A DNA stretch of 64,000 nt from Capniomyces stellatus (Eukaryota; Kickxellomycota; Harpellomycetes; Harpellales; Legeriomycetaceae), in NCBI GenBank assembly GCA_001661515.1, contig LUVW01000002.1, positions 317,850 to 381,849 on the forward strand. The letters are read 5' to 3'. Positions 1 to 10,846 of this stretch are shown here, in pieces; the stretch's first letter is position 1; the number at the start of each line of letters is the position of its first letter. The position numbers were made by a program, and so were the translations under genes. Under the pieces are notes generated by a model that worked only from the letters and a program-made list of their open reading frames with translations, was not told the DNA's origin and did no database searches.

Positions 1-838
1 TCGATTATAGCAAGTGAATTTATTTGACATGTTGCTTCGGATTTATGTTATATTCCAAAATAAGAATATATGGCTATGCTTTTTTTTATTTAACTCGAAG
101 ATATGTTATTACTGCGATGGTACCATTAATTTACTTTTGCAAAAAAGTGGTAAAAGAAAAAAACCAAGTGTTAGCACCCAAAATTTCAAGTTTATATCTT
201 TGTCAAAAACCTGTATTTGCGTCGGGTTAATAGTTCAGTTACTCTGATTGACCCGATTTAGAAGTATCGGACCATGTATATTCTGTGGTATACAAGTCAG
301 AATAACTTACTACTACAAATTAGCAATTTTTTTGTGTTATGGTGAATTCTTCGATATAGAAACCCATATACATAATTCTTCCAGTATTATGCCTGTTATA
401 ATAGCTGTATTCGAGCAGCGTTTGGCTCTGGCGTGCTAGACGATATTTTAAATATAGTTGCTGGATAGGAGTATACGCATTTTAAAAAAAAGACGAACTA
501 GGTGCTTTTCAGAGTTGGGTTACAAATAATTGAATGCTCGAGTTGAGACTTTGCCTGTTACACTGTGTCCATTGAACAACTGGACCCAAATAAGAATGTA
601 CCTTATGCAAAAGTAACAAGAAAAAGACAATGCCAAAAGTGGTACATAGCATCGTATATCAAGCTGATGCTGTCGTCTAATAGCAGATTAGGGAGAGAAA
701 TATGTAATGCGTGTAAAGATGAAATATGGTGTTTGCTAGCGAATTGAAAAGCAAGTAAAATTTTACTTGAATCGCTTTTACGAATGAGAACGAGTATTAG
801 TGGATGTCCTTGTACGCTTTTTTTTTTTTTTTTTTACN

Positions 839-871
<33 letters not shown>

Positions 872-1306
872 CAACAATAAAGTAAGAACTGGTTTCACTA
901 CAATCAAGGGTGAATAAAAAGCGAATAAAATTACCGTTGGTTTAGCTTTACGACTATGAAACTTGTGAATTAAAAAAAATGACTAAAATAAGATCCGAGA
1001 GACCGCAGAAAATTGGAAAAAAAGGAAGAAAGCCAAGAAATTTCAACATTTCAGTTTTTTTTCCTTCGATTTTTTTAATCAAAAACGCCTTGAATTTGAT
1101 TTCAAATGTCTTCCAAAAGTATATCACCAAAATTCCAAAATGATCAAAAAAAAAAAAATTAAAAAAAATAGAAATCTAATAAATTAGTCTGATAATTCCC
1201 ATATAGTTATTTTCCAGTTGAATATCTTTTCTAGCCTGAAAAAAAACACCCAGCACTAGTTATACTAACAGTATATCAAAGTATTTTTTTTAAAGAAAGA
1301 AAAACA
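1..1306. other. AT-rich intergenic region at left edge
   Basis: No coding region could be supported. The short open frames here (up to about 77 codons) show no recognisable family, signal peptide or compositional bias. The stretch has many homopolymer runs and ends in the leader of the SAM synthetase gene. Confidence 0.6.
818..865. repeat. Poly-T tract containing an ambiguous base
   Basis: Two long T runs are separated by a short ACN interruption, with an N at 838. This is the only ambiguous base I noticed in the window. The run length is likely an assembly or sequencing uncertainty. Confidence 0.9.
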
Positions 1307-2657
1307 ATGGCAGAAACCTTTTTGTTTACATCCGAATCTGTTGGAGAGGGTCATCCAGGTAAATTTATAGCACAGCAATATACTAATTGTATCATTTTTT
1401 TTTAAAAAAAAGTGTAATAAAATGTTGATTGGCCAACACCTTTGTCCACACTTTGTTTTACTTTTCGATATTTTTTACTGTTGGTTGTTGAAAGAAAGCT
1501 TTCAGAACATAAAAAACAAACTAATGCGGTTGTTGGGTGGTAAATTATGCTGAGTAGACAAGATCTGTGATCAAATTTCCGATGCAGTTCTTGACGCTTG
1601 TTTGGAGCAAGATCCAATGTCAAAAGTTGCTTGCGAAACAGCGGCCAAAACAGGGTTGATTATGGTTTTGGGAGAAATCACAACCAAGGCAGTTCTTGAT
1701 TACCAAAAGATAGTAAGAGGTGTGATCAAGAGTATCGGGTATGACGATTCGGAGAAGGGCTTTGATTACAAGACCTGCAATGTTTTGGTGGCAATTGAGC
1801 AGCAATCGCCAGATATTTACCAAGGGCTGGTGCAGAACGGGATGGACATTGAGAACATTGGTGCTGGAGATCAGGGAATTATGTTTGGATATGCTACAGA
1901 CGAGACACCAGAGCTGATGCCATTGACGATAACACTTTCGCACAGACTGAACATGAAGATGGCAGAGCTTAGAAGAAGCGGCGAGCTTTCGTGGCTGCGA
2001 CCAGACTCAAAGACGCAAGTGACCGTAGAGTACAGGAAGGAAAACGGAGCCATGGTTCCACTCAAGGTGCACACAGTTGTGGTGTCAACACAGCATGCAC
2101 CAGAAATCAGCACCGAGGAGTTGAGGCGTTTGTTGCAAGAAAAGGTTGTGAATGCTGTGATTCCAGCCGAGTATATGAGCAAAGACACGATTTTCCACAT
2201 CCAGCCATCTGGCAAGTTTATTATTGGAGGACCTCAGGGAGACGCTGGACTTACTGGCCGTAAGATCATTGTGGATACTTATGGAGGATGGGGGGCCCAC
2301 GGAGGTGGAGCTTTTTCAGGCAAGGATTTCTCCAAAGTCGATCGATCCGCTGCGTATGCAGCTCGGTGGATTGCCAAGTCGCTTGTTGCAGCTGGAATTG
2401 CCCGCCGCTGCTTGGTTCAGATATCGTATGCCATTGGTGTAGCTGAGCCGCTTTCGGTCTATGTTGACACGTATGGAACAAGCGCCAAGTCACAGGACGA
2501 AATCCTGGAAATCATCAAAAACAACTTTGACTTGCGACCTGGAGTCATTGTAAAGGAACTCAACCTGTTCAAGCCAATTTACCAAAAGACAGCCTGTTAT
2601 GGCCACTTTGGTCGGGACGAGTTCACTTGGGAGCAGCCTAAAAAGCTTAACTTCTAG
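1307..2657 (+). CDS. SAM2: S-adenosylmethionine synthetase (methionine adenosyltransferase)
   Basis: Makes S-adenosylmethionine from methionine and ATP in the cytosol. Two exons: 1307-1358 and 1558-2657, with intron 1359-1557 starting GTAAAT and ending GTAG. The join falls inside the conserved ATP-binding motif: exon 1 ends GEGHP and exon 2 continues [14 protein letters not shown]. The spliced protein is 383 residues, matching the roughly 384 of yeast Sam1/Sam2. The [15 protein letters not shown] motif and the phosphate-binding GGGAFSGKD loop followed by KVDRSAAY are intact. The ATG at 1307 gives the expected N-terminus [17 protein letters not shown]. The open frame of exon 2 alone, from the ATG at 1602, would miss about 32 conserved residues, so the spliced model is preferred. 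The gene converges on PMR1. Confidence 0.97.
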
Positions 2658-3336
2658 ATGTAAATAGAACTTGGTTGTTATAGCATTGTTATTATTTTAT
2701 ACGGCTGATATTTACACTCATTTTAAATACATCAGTAAACATTCTTATTTACAAACCGGATCAATAAAATTGACAACTTGACAATCACAATCACAATTCC
2801 AAACAAGAATGTTGTAAATAGAATGTTGCAAATATAATGGAGTAGATATAATTTTGTAAATAGAATGTTGCAAATGGAATGTTGCAAGTAGGAGAGGTGT
2901 TGAGAGAACAAGCCAAACAAACAAAATCAGAATTATAAAAAGCAAACGCAAGTAGTATAATAAAAAAGAAAAAACTGGAGCCCGACATTCTTTTTTTCGT
3001 ATTTTTTCATTCATTAGTAAAATCAAAATGCAAAGTGAAAGTTTAAATAAGTCCTATATAAAAATAGAAAGAAGCCAGTATATTTAAAAAAACAAGAAAA
3101 GTAAAATAGTAACATGGCTGTATGAGATAACATTTTTTGCACTTGACCAAACAAAGTTTAGTGATTGTATTAGACAGAAAAGTAAAAGGATGAAGAAAAG
3201 TAAATATAAAAGAGAAATAAGATGGGGTAAGGATGATTAGCCTAAGTATCGAGTATCGGATAAGTAACAGTTTGGTGAGAAAGACTATTTACTTTTGTAA
3301 TTATTATTATTATTATTTTTGATTTAATTAAGAGAA
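2658..3336. other. Convergent intergenic region with a degenerate short repeat
   Basis: Lies between the 3' ends of SAM synthetase and PMR1. At about 2808-2889 the word AATGTTGCAAAT and close variants recur four to five times. The rest is A-rich low complexity. No gene is supported. Confidence 0.6.
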
Positions 3337-6186
3337 TTAGACCAAAGACTTGTCATAGTCGTCATGGGTATCGATTCTGAAGCGGGACTTGCTGCTTGAC
3401 GACACAGAGCTTCTGATGGGCGTGAGTTTGGACATTATCAGGTTCTTTCTCTTGACAATTTCGCTAATAACCAGTACAGAGCTAGTTATAGTCAAGATTT
3501 TAACCAAGTCAAAAAGTGAAAGAGCCTCGGTTTGGAAAATAGACTGCAGAATGGGCAGATAAATAACGCCAAGCTGGCCAAAAAACGAAGCGCCAATAGC
3601 GATATTTAGAGCAGTATTTTTAAAGAACCCAAGTTCAAACACAGACTTGGTTGCGGACCTACAGGATATGGCGTTAAACAGATCAAAAAACACAAAGGTG
3701 GTAAAAGTCAATGTTGTGTCTCTTGAGGTGACAACGCCGTCCTGCAGCTCGGAAACATAAACCATCATGGTTCCGCACAGAACAATAAAAGCCGAGGTGA
3801 AGACCTTCTGTAGCACGACCCTGCTTAAAATTGGGTCATTTCTTGGCCGTGGTGGACGCGACATGACCGAGTGGTCTGGAGGCTCAACGCCCAATGACTG
3901 GGCTGGTGGGCCATCCATAATAATGTTGATCCAGAGAATCTGCATCGCGTTCAATGGGTTGGGCAGACCAAAGGTTGTTGAGAGCGCAACTATTGAAAGT
4001 GCGGCGACGCTTGTGCTGAGCTGGAAGGTTAGGAAGTTTTGGATGTTCGAAAATATGCACTTTCCTTCTTCTATAGCAGACAGAATTGTAGACAGATCGT
4101 CGTTTACCAGTATCAGATCTGAGGCTTCCTTGGCTACGGCAGTCCCGCTGTGGCCCATAGAAATCCCAATGTCGGCCATTCTCAGGGCTGGTGCGTCGTT
4201 TACACCATCGCCTGTCATTCCCACAACCTCGCCAATCGACTGCAGGGCACGGACAATCTTCACTTTGTGTTTTGGTGTTGAGCGAGCAAACACAGAAATG
4301 CCTTTGATACGCTGAGACAGATCTTCGTCTGAAATCATATCCAGCTGCCTGCCAGTCATGCACGTTACGTCCCCAGACCCTGCGGGAATCCCAACCGAGT
4401 TGGCAATGGCAATGGCTGTATCCTCAGAATCCCCTGTAATCATCACCACTCTCAACCCTGCCTTTATAATCCCACTAATTGTGTTCTCAACATCCGGTCT
4501 TGGCGGGTCTTTCATAACTTCAAACCCAATAAAAGACAGACTATCAATCGATGTACCAATAGCTGTCGCCACAACCCTCAAACCACGACGCGCCATATGC
4601 TCGGCATGGTTGTTGATCTCGTTTATATCGTTACCTGTCAACTCTTTGACAACTCCTGAACCACTAAAGTGCGTTTTGCACTTTTCAATCACACACTCAA
4701 GCGCTCCCTTCACATAGACTATCGGCGAGTCGGCACTTTGCCCTGGCGCTGATTGGATTCTCGCGTACTCTTGGTCCGCCTGCGATGGGTATGTGGTGAC
4801 CATGTACTTGGTTTCCGAGTTGAACGGAATCTCCGAAATACGCGTAAATCTTTCTCTTTCGTCAACCCCACGCACTATCAAAGCTGCATCTAGTATCGCT
4901 ATATCTGTGGCTTGCCCAATAAACTGCCCTTTCTCGTCCTTGCCCGCGTTGTTGCACAGATTTCCTGCCCGCAGCAGTTGATTATACGACCACGATGATG
5001 ATATTCGCCCCATCGAGTCGTCCAACAAGCTAACCAACCCTTCCGACAGCGTGTATAGAAATTGCACCTGCATCTTGTTCAATGTCAGTGTTCCTGTTTT
5101 GTCAACGCATATCACACTCACCGACCCCAAAGTTTCTACCGATGGCAGCTTTTTGCATATAGCCTTACGCTTCGCCATTTTGAACACTCCCACCGCCAAG
5201 GTTACCGTCACTACAATTGACAGTCCCTCTGGAATTGCCGCAACCGCCAAACTCACGCTTATAGTAAACATCTCCATCAACCCTTTCCCTTGTATCAGTC
5301 CAACAAGCATAATCACCCCAATCACTGCAAACGATGTTATTGACAGCTGGTTTCCAAGCGCATCCATGCTCTGCTGAAGCGGTGTTCTCGGCTCCTCCAA
5401 CTCCTGCATCATCAAATTAATTCGCCCAAACTCGGTTTGGTTTCCCGTAAAGCCAACAACTCCCTTTCCATTGCCATTCCTAACCAGAGTGCCCATAAAC
5501 CCAATGTTAACCTGGTCCACAAACGAGAGCTCTGCTGAGTTGTTAATTCCGTATGCATTGCTGCTTTGCATTTCGGACCTATTTGTCTGCCCCGGATTGT
5601 ACTGGTTGTATACCTCTTTGCTCTGCAAAACCTGCTCCTTGGTTTTGTACCTGGATTCGCTTTCTCCCGTCAAGCTTGATTCGTCAATCTCAAGATTTTG
5701 CGCCTCAAATATCCTTATATCTGCTGGAATACGGTCCCCTGTTGTAAAATGCACAACATCTCCTGGCACCAATTCCTCCGCATTAATCACCTTGCTCTGT
5801 CCCTCCCGAAAAACATGGCAAAAATGTGGAACCAAAGCACTCAACGCCGCCAAGGTCTGTTCCGATCGATACTCTTGGATAAAGCCTACTGTGCTCACAA
5901 TCAATATCGCCAAAGCTATGCTAAATGCATCATCATAATTGCCAACCAAAACACTGATAACCGCACTTGCTAACAATAAAAGCACCATTGGGTTCATAAA
6001 GACCCCTTTGAAGAACTTTACTACCAACTTTTCTTCATCCTTTTTTTCCAGTGCATTTAAACCGTACATGCTCTGACGTCTTCTGGCATCTGCCCCATGT
6101 AACCCAGTTTCGAGATTTGCTTGTAAATGCTCTACTATTTCCCCAATCCCACATTGAGCTAAATCGCTCGTTGTCTTTGCCCTCAT
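3337..6186 (-). CDS. PMR1: Golgi/secretory-pathway Ca2+/Mn2+ P-type ATPase
   Basis: Pumps Ca2+ and Mn2+ into the Golgi lumen, supporting glycosylation and secretion. Single exon, 949 residues, almost exactly the length of yeast Pmr1 (950). Seen: actuator loop TGES near residues 173-176; PEGL in membrane helix 4 near 319-322; phosphorylation motif DKTGTLT with Asp at about 362; nucleotide-domain KGA near 493; TGDGVNDAP hinge at about 658-666. Helix 6 reads LWINIIMDGPPAQSLGVEP at about 751-769 and keeps the Asn and Asp of the single cation site plus the Gln that is important for Mn2+ selectivity in SPCA pumps. There is no N-terminal EF-hand-like stretch and no long C-terminal calmodulin-type tail, so SPCA fits better than PMCA or SERCA. 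All hallmark residues are present, so it should be active. Confidence 0.96.
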   Translation of the reverse strand: MRAKTTSDLAQCGIGEIVEHLQANLETGLHGADARRRQSMYGLNALEKKDEEKLVVKFFKGVFMNPMVLLLLASAVISVLVGNYDDAFSIALAILIVSTVGFIQEYRSEQTLAALSALVPHFCHVFREGQSKVINAEELVPGDVVHFTTGDRIPADIRIFEAQNLEIDESSLTGESESRYKTKEQVLQSKEVYNQYNPGQTNRSEMQSSNAYGINNSAELSFVDQVNIGFMGTLVRNGNGKGVVGFTGNQTEFGRINLMMQELEEPRTPLQQSMDALGNQLSITSFAVIGVIMLVGLIQGKGLMEMFTISVSLAVAAIPEGLSIVVTVTLAVGVFKMAKRKAICKKLPSVETLGSVSVICVDKTGTLTLNKMQVQFLYTLSEGLVSLLDDSMGRISSSWSYNQLLRAGNLCNNAGKDEKGQFIGQATDIAILDAALIVRGVDERERFTRISEIPFNSETKYMVTTYPSQADQEYARIQSAPGQSADSPIVYVKGALECVIEKCKTHFSGSGVVKELTGNDINEINNHAEHMARRGLRVVATAIGTSIDSLSFIGFEVMKDPPRPDVENTISGIIKAGLRVVMITGDSEDTAIAIANSVGIPAGSGDVTCMTGRQLDMISDEDLSQRIKGISVFARSTPKHKVKIVRALQSIGEVVGMTGDGVNDAPALRMADIGISMGHSGTAVAKEASDLILVNDDLSTILSAIEEGKCIFSNIQNFLTFQLSTSVAALSIVALSTTFGLPNPLNAMQILWINIIMDGPPAQSLGVEPPDHSVMSRPPRPRNDPILSRVVLQKVFTSAFIVLCGTMMVYVSELQDGVVTSRDTTLTFTTFVFFDLFNAISCRSATKSVFELGFFKNTALNIAIGASFFGQLGVIYLPILQSIFQTEALSLFDLVKILTITSSVLVISEIVKRKNLIMSKLTPIRSSVSSSSKSRFRIDTHDDYDKSLV

Positions 6187-7381
6187 ATTTACTTTATTTC
6201 ACCTAAATTAAAAACTGTCAGCAATTTAGGCTTGGATAGTACTAACCCGTTTTGACCTTATTTTCTTTTTGTCTTGTGTGATTTTTTTTATTTTTAAACT
6301 TTTGCTAGCACTTTTTTTTATTTTATATTCAGGTCGTTTTTACCGTCAACGTCTTTTAATTTATTTTTTCCTGCCACTATCTATGAACAAAGAAATGGGT
6401 AACTATTGGACTTACTGCCAAGTGTGAATAAAATAATGGGCTAAAAACGAAGCTCGCCAATTCAGCAGCGATAATAACAATAAAAATCGAAATTTTGATT
6501 TTTTTTATCCTTTTATGAGTATAAATTAAAAGCATTAATAATACGATTTGCTAGACCAACCTATAAATAGGTTTTTTTTAGCCATTTAACTAATGACAAA
6601 TAATCTAGACGACAAAGTTTACCAATTACTTTTAAATACGCTTCACCTTTCCTTTTCAGCCACTAACCATTTCTTTAAAACATACATCCAAAGTAGCTTT
6701 ATTGGAACTGTATCCATTTGGCCTTAATAATACGAGTAGATTCACAGTTTACTCTGGGTATCGTAAGACTTTATTTTACAGCTTTTTGGAACACAAGCTG
6801 TAGTCAAAAAAAAGCAGGGTCAAATCTTGACAATTCTTACCATGTACCCCTATGCACATATATCTGGCTGCTCTAAACGAAAGCGAATTGCTCTGTACAC
6901 AAGATACACCAATATCTTGGCACAAAAGTTTAGCGATATACACCAGCCCCACCCCTAATTTTTATTGTCTATACAACTTTAGCGAGTTTTCTGCTTTACA
7001 ACTCGAGGATTTTATACCCTTCTCAGATAGTTATCGCCAAGAGCATATCAAAGCTTTAACTACGCAACTAGCAAGACCAAGTACTTGATTTCCAGATTGG
7101 CATTTATTTAATTGTAGCTCAACACTAACCCATTCTGTCCAAGACAAAGAATAGAAATATCGAAACGGATTTCAATAAAAAAAAATATATCGAAACGGGC
7201 TATTGAATGGGAATAGTATTATAATATATAAATAGCCGTTACACCAACTCGAATACTTTTGTTGATATTTTCATAAAGTTATATTTCTGCCTAAAAATAA
7301 CGGACAAGCCATCCCTGACCCACATTATTTTTCATATTGAAATCCACATTTTATTATTATTATGATTGTTATACTTATTTA

Positions 7382-7412
7382 TGTGGTTTACTGGCAACAG
7401 TATCAACACAAC
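7382..7412 (-). repeat. Dispersed 31-bp motif, copy 1
   Basis: This 31-bp sequence (core TTGGCAACAG) matches 29 of 31 bases of the reverse complement of 23746-23776 and is also close to 49425-49455. Read on the minus strand it is followed by an A-rich, ATAAATAA-type stretch, as are the other two copies. It runs directly into the ACAAC microsatellite. Confidence 0.7.
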
Positions 7413-7438
7413 ACAACACAACACAACACAACACAACA
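7404..7438. repeat. Pentanucleotide microsatellite, seven units of CAACA
   Basis: Seven perfect head-to-tail copies. It abuts and overlaps the dispersed 31-bp motif, so the array may have expanded from the CAACACAAC end of that motif. Confidence 0.95.
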
Positions 7439-7927
7439 ATTTATCGGCAACGAAAACATTTACTTTTACCTCTATATGATACATGGAAACAAAATATAAT
7501 CGCTGCAACTCGCAAATCTTAGTGTTAACCACAGTATTTTAGTTTAGTCCAATCAACCAAATACGCTATGGAAGTTTTTTAACTGTGTTGTTGTAAACTA
7601 TATTTCCAAGCTTTGTCGAGATAAAACATATCGCTTTATCAACCGATCTGCCTTTCAAATTGTGCTAACTTGCGATAGTTAGAATGCTCACCAATTGAGC
7701 CGTGTTTGTCATAGTATATAGACAACAGTACGGCATTTTAAATACATTGTTTATAGAGTAACTAGGACTTGCGCAAATATTTTGGTACCAATAGGTTTAT
7801 TAGGGTTAAACTAAAACACTGGTTTTAAACTCGGCTAAAACTAGTGCGAAAGTCTTTCAAGTAAATTAATAGGAGTATATAAAGTAGTGGAAATTATCTA
7901 GCTGAAAATCAGTTTAACTTTTTTCTC

Positions 7928-9145
7928 TCACAGATTTATCCTTGGTGTTGGTCTTGGGATTGGTTTTGTAGAGTAGATGGGTTTTTTTGTATACTTTGGT
8001 TTTCCGTTATTCTCCTCCCCTGGGCCTACTTCACCCCCTGGTCCATTATCACGGTATTTCTTATTGTTGTTGTTTTCACCTCCTGGACCTACTTCACCCC
8101 CTGGACCGCTACCGCGATATCTGCCATTACCATTGTTTTCACCTCCTGGGCCTACTTCACCCCCTGGACCGCTACCGCGATATCTGCCATTACCATTGTT
8201 TTCACCTCCTGGACCTACTTCACCCCCTGGACCGCTACCGCGATATCTGCCATTACCATTGTTTTCACCTCCTGGGCCTACTTCACCCCCTGGACCGCTA
8301 CCGCGATATCTGCCATTACCATTGTTTTCACCTCCTGGACCTACTTCACCCCCTGGACCGCTACCGCGATATCTGCCATTACCATTGTTTTCACCTCCTG
8401 GGCCTACTTCACCCCCTGGACCGCTACCGCGATATCTGCCATTACCATTGTTTTCACCTCCTGGACCTACTTCACCCCCTGGACCGCTACCGCGATATCT
8501 GCCATTACCATTGTTTTCACCTCCTGGACCTACTTCACCTCCTGGACCGCTACCGCGATATCCGCCATTGCCATTGTTTTCACCTCCTGGACCTACTTCA
8601 CCTCCTGGACCGCTACCGCGGTATCCATTATTACCATTATTTTCTTGTCCTGGGCCTACATTATTGTTGTTTGGATTATATATCAAAGGGTTGACAGCTT
8701 GTATTGGTGCTATTTGACCGACTAAAGGAACAGGGAAGCCTGGATATGGGCTGTAGTACGGATTGTAGTATGGGTTGTAGTATCCATGTCTATGTCCCCT
8801 CCAGTGATGTCTATGTCTATGTCCTCCCCAGTGATGTCTATGTCCATGGTGACGACCGTATGAGCGCTTGCTTAGATCTCTTTTATCATGAGAATGTCTG
8901 TACTTCATTGATGGATGTTTGCTTCCGTGGTGCTTTGACCTATAATGATTTTTATGATGACCATGTCCTTTTTTGATATCAGCTACATGCTCAAGTTTTC
9001 GGTGTGGCCTGTGCATTGGCTTATAATGGGAGTGGGTGTAGACATTGCGCTTTTCCAGATTCTGCTCATTGTCTTCATGGTCAAGACCAAAAACCGGTGT
9101 TGTCAGTAAAGAACAAAGAAAGATATAGGGTGTTGAGAATTTCAT
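7928..9145 (-). CDS. Secreted His-rich and Gly/Pro-rich tandem-repeat protein
   Basis: No family is recognised. The 405-residue product starts with a clear signal peptide (hydrophobic core to about residue 20, ending PVFG). A Kex2-type LEKR site at 30-33 follows. About 90 residues are then extremely rich in His, Lys and Arg (HHGHRHHWGGHRHRHH-type runs), then a Tyr-rich linker (YYNPYYNPYYSPYP). About ten copies of a 21-residue unit follow (GPGGEV, GPGGENNGNG, then RYRGS), ending in a short basic Pro/Thr tail. Such low-complexity Gly/Pro/Tyr proteins with a His-rich segment resemble structural, adhesive or metal-binding extracellular proteins in style only; function is inference. The long open frames on the plus strand here are products of the in-frame 63-bp repeat and are not called. 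Confidence 0.8.
   Translation of the reverse strand: MKFSTPYIFLCSLLTTPVFGLDHEDNEQNLEKRNVYTHSHYKPMHRPHRKLEHVADIKKGHGHHKNHYRSKHHGSKHPSMKYRHSHDKRDLSKRSYGRHHGHRHHWGGHRHRHHWRGHRHGYYNPYYNPYYSPYPGFPVPLVGQIAPIQAVNPLIYNPNNNNVGPGQENNGNNGYRGSGPGGEVGPGGENNGNGGYRGSGPGGEVGPGGENNGNGRYRGSGPGGEVGPGGENNGNGRYRGSGPGGEVGPGGENNGNGRYRGSGPGGEVGPGGENNGNGRYRGSGPGGEVGPGGENNGNGRYRGSGPGGEVGPGGENNGNGRYRGSGPGGEVGPGGENNGNGRYRGSGPGGEVGPGGENNNNKKYRDNGPGGEVGPGEENNGKPKYTKKPIYSTKPIPRPTPRINL
8030..8645. repeat. 63-bp tandem array with 126-bp higher-order pattern
   Basis: About nine to ten head-to-tail 63-bp units encode the 21-residue repeat of the gene above. Units between about 8080 and 8500 alternate between a GGACC and a GGGCC variant at the same position, so the array partly repeats with a 126-bp period. 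The outermost units are more diverged, as expected for an array homogenised in its centre. Confidence 0.93.
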
Positions 9146-10846
9146 TAGTATTGATTTAGTGTTGTAACGTGATATGTTTCTGGTATTAAATGGTTTGATA
9201 CTGAAGAGGATTCAAGCTGAAGTTGTTTGATCTTAGATACGGTGGTGGCTTGGCCTTTAAATACTTTTTTTTTCAGGAAAATGTAACAGATTAATCCTTT
9301 TACTTTTTCGAGCCATCAACACCTACTTGTGTACATCTAAAGCATTGAAACCAACTAATAAATTCAAACTCGACGGCATAAAACCTGTTTATGTCAAATA
9401 ATAGAGCAATGTATCATTTTAGACGGCCTGTTGTAGATACTTTTATATAACTCCAGATAGCTAATGGACAAAAAAATGTTCCACTTACCACATTCTTATA
9501 GCACCACCAGATGTACTTATTTTTAATATAGGCGGATCCTAAAATAGGACACAAAGCTGAAGTTGAAGTTGAGCTTCAAAGTGATAAATATTATCGTGTT
9601 TAAAACACCAAATATGATGTCTAGTTAGTTTTGATCTACGACTATAACCAGATTTTTGCATTATACGGGCTTTAAAAAACATCTATTTATGTAAACATCA
9701 ATTGTTATGAAAGCTAATAGCTCATTGCCTACATACTTGACTTTATCAATTTCTTCAAGCCCAAAATTGAGAATACCTAATTCCTGAGTTTGCTTGAATT
9801 TAATTCTTCATTTTTTAGAGCTGGAAATTCTGCTTGTTGGTTATTTCTTTCCATCGAGGTTACGTATAAAGGATGAAACGCTTTTTAACAATCAAAAATG
9901 ACAACAGGAATGCTCAGTATATGTAGCTATTTTTATGAAAAAAGCGTGTAAAAATTCTTTATAGTTTGAATTATGTTATATTCAAGAATTTCAGAGGGGC
10001 TTAGAAAATATGTTCGTGCTATACTATACTCCAAAAATAACAGCCTTAATATTGGTATATCGTTGGGTTGGTAGTTTTAGTAGAACGGACCACCCACACA
10101 TCGTGCCTTTGAACCAGTTCTGGACAGTTTCTTCTTATTACGTAACTAGTATATATTTGTATTCAAGGTATAGATTGGTATCAGGCTGATTCAGATGTGG
10201 GTGGCGCTATTTCCAAACGTTGGGGCCAAATAGTTTGTTTGTCAAACCTTGAAATGCTATTATATAGCTATTTGGATTACAAGAGAAATTTTTTTTTTTG
10301 AATGATCTAAAATGCTGGAATGTTTGGCCATAAAAAATAGCCCTTAATTGACCAACTGAAAGATTAATACTCGCAGGATTCCAATATAGCAATAATACAA
10401 TTTATATACAGCATTTTCGACCTGGATTCTCTGCTATACAGCAACTTGGTGCTACTAATATAGCAAATATCTATCAATTAAAGGCTGAGGAGATATGTAT
10501 ATAGTTGTTTTATACTGAGAATTACATGGCCAAACACCAAGCCATAATACGCTAGTTATACTCATTATTAGGGGCATTAACGCATTTATAGAGGATGTTT
10601 TCATATTTATGTGACATTTCTTAATATTTTAATAATATTGCAAATAGACAGACTTATACATACTATTGCTACTATTGCTACTATAAACATATCAAGCTTT
10701 TATTTGTTTGTGCAGCCAGTTGGAATATAGAAAAAATGCATGGAATACAAAATAAATAACAATTCTATTAATGCCAATCAACACTACAAGCGCCAACCAA
10801 GTAAAAAATAATAATCTTTTAAAGCGTAGTATTGCAACTGGCGGGG
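9146..10846. other. AT-rich intergenic region
   Basis: About 1.7 kb holding the 5' region of the repeat-protein gene and the 3' flank of the phosphatase gene. A 61-codon ORF at 10207-10392 (-) has no support. I see nothing else that can be named. Confidence 0.6.

Larger units (their letters stand above)
6187..7927. other. AT-rich intergenic region
   Basis: About 1.7 kb between the divergently placed 5' side of PMR1 and the 3' end of the His/Gly-rich gene. A 78-codon ORF at 6852-7088 (+) has no recognisable family and is not called. The region carries the pentanucleotide microsatellite and a copy of the 31-bp dispersed motif listed separately. Confidence 0.6.

Noticed and set aside
6852..7088. 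78-codon plus-strand ORF
   Set aside because: No signal, domain or composition bias; isolated in AT-rich DNA.
7404..7438. Short-period repeat considered as a telomere-like or CRISPR-like array
   Set aside because: Five-base perfect microsatellite without spacers; internal, with unique sequence on both sides.
7977..8717. Long plus-strand ORFs (246 and 235 codons) over the 63-bp array
   Set aside because: The repeat period is a multiple of three, so frames stay open by construction. The minus strand has the signal peptide and start context.
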